Below, piece after piece: positions 61,010-64,000 of a stretch of 64,000 bases of DNA; positions within the stretch are counted from its first letter, which is position 1, and every line of letters begins with the position of its first letter. The DNA is from Bimastos eiseni. Taxonomy: Eukaryota > Annelida > Clitellata > Crassiclitellata > Lumbricidae. A program made the translations under genes and the position numbers. The stretch spans positions 24,070,900 through 24,134,899 of the forward strand of contig OY365806.1 of NCBI GenBank assembly GCA_959347315.1. Reading direction: 5' to 3'. Below the pieces are notes generated by a model. It saw only the letters and a list, made by a program, of their open reading frames with translations, was not told where the DNA came from and made no database searches.

Positions 61010-61180
61010 ATAGTAATTGTAATTGTAATCTCCAAATTTAAAAATGTTGCTCAAATGACAAGTGCAGGGCAACAGCTTATTGATAAGTGCCCAGCCCACG
61101 TCAAATCAGAGGGGTTTCCAAAGGGTATTCCAGAAGAGGTTAATGCTGGAGATGCGATCAGAGAAGGAGACTTGTAGATC
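61010..61180 (-). mobile_element. LINE 3' terminus with ATTACAATTACA tail
   Basis: On the - strand it ends AAATTTGGAGATTACAATTA CAATTAC. Inside it shares TCAAATCAGAGGGGTT with the copy at 32288. Confidence 0.6.
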
Positions 61181-64000
61181 AAAAGTATTATGAAGATTGC
61201 GGACAGGATTTAGTAGTTATAAGTAGCTCTCCATCCACTCATGCCATCCCACAAGGCTATGTTACCATAATATAACCATTAAAGTAATACGATTTATATG
61301 TTAATTATGGTTGACACTGTTTATCTATTTGCTGTGACATGACTGAATGCAACTGCAGAGTTATTAGGTTGCATAGGGACTCTGTTGAGCTGGCAGTAAA
61401 AAATGGCATGGATTGGATTATCAGAAAGAAAGAACCTCCAAGACCTTGCATCTCTCTAGAACGGGTATCTTCTGTGTTCCTCCTCTATGACTTCAGTGGC
61501 TTATTACCGACTGATGGATTATGTTCAGTTCTCATTAGACTAGTCTTTTGGGGCTTGATTGCTTGATTATGACCGATCGCTTGGCAAGGAATAATCAAAC
61601 GGCCTGTAGGTTGACAGCGGATCGGGTGGATCAAGGTTGGATCATTGGCTTTATTGGGTCATTCGAATTCTGCTTCACACGCGCTTCAGGAACAGGGCTT
61701 AAGGTTGATGGAGGCAGGCAGACATAAATGAAGAACAAGAAACAGACTTGGACTTAGTGCGTCGGTGCATTTCCGCTCAGTAAATGATCATTCTTTACTA
61801 TGTTGTGTTTCCGGAATTCAATTTCAGTTATTTCTGTTCTCTTTTTGTTCTAGTAAACAAATGCTTTGAGTTTCAATGCAGCAGATACTATGTTTTTTTT
61901 GTATTCTGCCGTTTTATTAGTGATCAGTTGTGTCATTCATCTGAACAAGACGTAATGTTATTATGCCTAGAATTTCATTTGGGGATGTTATTAACCTACC
62001 ATTCAGCTTTCAATGATTATGTTTCAATTAGCCATTTTCTTAGCTTTCCAAGAAAAGGTCATCAAGTTTTTGGTCAACATATGAAAGAGAATATGGTTGC
62101 AGAAGATGAAGGCCTGAAGTGATGTTCACATAATTGGATTTTCATGGTGTGTGGTAAAATAATAATGTCAGTTGATGGCCCATAGAAGTTGAGGCTAATA
62201 AGGAGTGAATGTATTTTTCATAACTATTCTGTCTATTATCCCTTTTCCTGTTAATGGTTCTAAGCTTTTGTTTCCTTGTGCATACCTCGGTGTGCTGGTC
62301 TGTCATGTGCCATTATACTTGGCCTGTCAAAAGCCAATTATCATGCAGAAGCAAAGCCTTTCAGCTGGCAACTTTTGCACAATTGGCTAGTGTTTATGAA
62401 AAGACGTTAAGTGCCATCTATTTCTGTGGCAGCAGTTATGCAAGAACGTCATCCTAAACCTATTTAGTTTTTTTAGAAATCCTAGAATTTGAATTCTGTG
62501 ACATACATGTCTGTAAACGGTTGTAAAGCAGAGTAAACTGTAGAACAGTGTAGTTATTCGTGTAGCTCGTTGTTTTGGAAAGCTCGTTTTAGTTGTAATG
62601 TAGATTGACCAGATGTAGCCATACATCTGCATTATAGGCATTTACAAGTTGGGCAAATCAATGAGATGCTCTTATTTTTCGGACTAGACTTGCAGAATTG
62701 TTTTTTGACTTGATAGCTAGCTTGTTTGCTGACATTACCGAATATTTTTTAATGATGCAAATTACGTAAATGGAATAGTACTTTTATGTAAGTAGAATTG
62801 CAAAACAGTGGCATTTATTAATTGCTATCTTAAATAATTAAAAGTTTCAATTAATGACTTATGTGAATGATCCAATGCAAATTATTACAGTTTAACATGA
62901 AGCCTAATGTCTTTAAGTACAATGCTTAACGGCTTTATATCCTATGCATTTGCGTCTTTGTTATATCTGTGGGGTATCTTTGTTACCCTTTGATGTCCTC
63001 TGTGTAATGTTTTGTTGTTCCAGTTGCTAATATCAGTTGTAGACTGTAGTTTCATGGAAAGTGGTCTCGTGATCTAACGGTTGAGCAGTGGTTTTAATGG
63101 ATCTGCCAAAGATGCTAATGAGTGTTATTGCAAGAGACTTTCTAATCAGTCCTTCCTTCTGTATAGGTCAACAGATGCCATGTAAGATGTAATTTCACCA
63201 CCTCGACCAGACCATTTGCCTTATTCAGTTCATCAACTCGACTGACAGTGAGGAGTGTGTCAGCATCTTTCCGTGTTTGCTCTCCTAGGAGCTGCTGCTG
63301 CACTGGAAGTTAGTGGTGAAGCAATGCATTTATCTTGCCTCATCCAATTTGGTTCTTCATTATCTGTCGTGGCCAGTTTATGCTGGCGGATTTACTGTAA
63401 CTCACTCAAATGCTTCGATAAACTTGATCTTCCTGTCTGGCATGGAGTAATCTCCTAAATTCCATTTCATCAATGGCTACTGTTATATCATTGTTATGTT
63501 TTCTTCCTATTCTTCGGAAAATCTCTCGTGCCATCTTTTTAGCCTTTGTACCAAGCAGTCCTCACCCTTAGGTCATCGTTGCCTAACCTCTATAGTTGCT
63601 GTCCATTTACCTTATCAGTTTCCATTTCAGAGGTCGCTTAGAAGCCTATGGAGCAACTCAAAGTCAATTCCCGTAATCACATCCAAAATTTTTGGACGAC
63701 ATGGTGGAAAATAATTGCATGATCACAGATCTACTGAAGCTGTTGTGCCTGGCTTTTGTCTGCCCAGAATGTATGCCTTAAATCGTTACCACACTTAAGA
63801 GAAGAATGATGAGGATGATATATGTGGCTGTTCCCATTGATTGGATGCTCTGCTTATATTCCCAACAAAGTAATTGAATTCAGGGGTTAATTTATTGTGA
63901 TGGGCTCAGTCTTGCATGTGTGTCTTGGCTGTTGAATGCCAAGGCACAGAGGACGTGTTTCTCGAACACTTTCAGGCAGTGCTTGTGTAAAATTTATAGC
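61181..64000. other. Intergenic or intronic, no supported gene
   Basis: Exon-like pieces exist (61359, acceptor AACTGCAG then RVIRLHRDSVELAVKNGMDW; 63292, acceptor CTCTCCTAG then ELLLHWKLVV) but none joins into a recognisable protein. They could belong to the gene whose first exon is near 52 kb. Confidence 0.3.

Noticed and set aside
1..64000. CRISPR arrays, bacterial operons, or prophage
   Set aside because: Spliced genes and eukaryotic transposons throughout. The regular repeats are tandem without unique spacers.

Overview
This window is animal nuclear DNA: about 60 percent or more A+T, spliced genes with GT-AG introns of tens to thousands of bases, and many transposon remnants. Gene content (a metazoan SIGMAR1 orthologue and a giant SR-type cyclophilin) and several hAT, CR1/L2-like LINE and tRNA-SINE families suggest a marine invertebrate. 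I cannot name the species or phylum from sequence alone.

Three protein genes are supported by exon phase arithmetic. (1) Positions 1-6.26 kb, + strand: the 3' part of an unrecognised gene. One long exon encodes ten 40-44-residue tandem repeats, spliced over a 3.7 kb intron to a 62-base last exon; the junction completes a C-terminal transmembrane segment. (2) Positions 6.3-28.9 kb, - strand: an NKTR/PPIG-type SR-cyclophilin. Its 22 coding exons are all phase-compatible and give 2,143 codons plus stop: an N-terminal peptidyl-prolyl isomerase domain, then nearly 2,000 residues of RS-rich, probably splicing-associated sequence. Genes 1 and 2 are tail to tail, with facing poly(A) signals about 40 bases apart. 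(3) Positions 33.26-39.4 kb, + strand: SIGMAR1, four coding exons, 227 aa, head to head with gene 2. A GC-richer block at 51.6-52.15 kb ending in a splice donor looks like the first non-coding exon of a + strand gene that I cannot follow.

The rest is introns and intergenic DNA rich in mobile elements. Several are delimited by target-site duplications: a Harbinger-like element (2925-3758), three hAT-type elements (29679-30440, 48771-49164, 58672-60298), a 63-base piggyBac-like palindrome (37347-37409), and a 250-base non-autonomous family with 8-9 bp duplications (30621-30868 and 33766-34021). One copy of that last family interrupts a CR1/L2-like LINE inside SIGMAR1 intron 1; next to the other copy, the family's internal sub-repeat has expanded into a tandem array. 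At least four LINE regions, a set of LINE 3' ends with ATTAC-type tails, and several tRNA-derived SINEs account for much of the remainder.

I found no new multi-gene system. The best leads are the 250-base element family and its array, a perfect 28-bp hairpin at 2010-2070, the unrecognised repeat/membrane protein, and the very long SR-cyclophilin with a 33-base micro-exon next to a GC-AG intron. All assignments come from reading the sequence; no database search was run.
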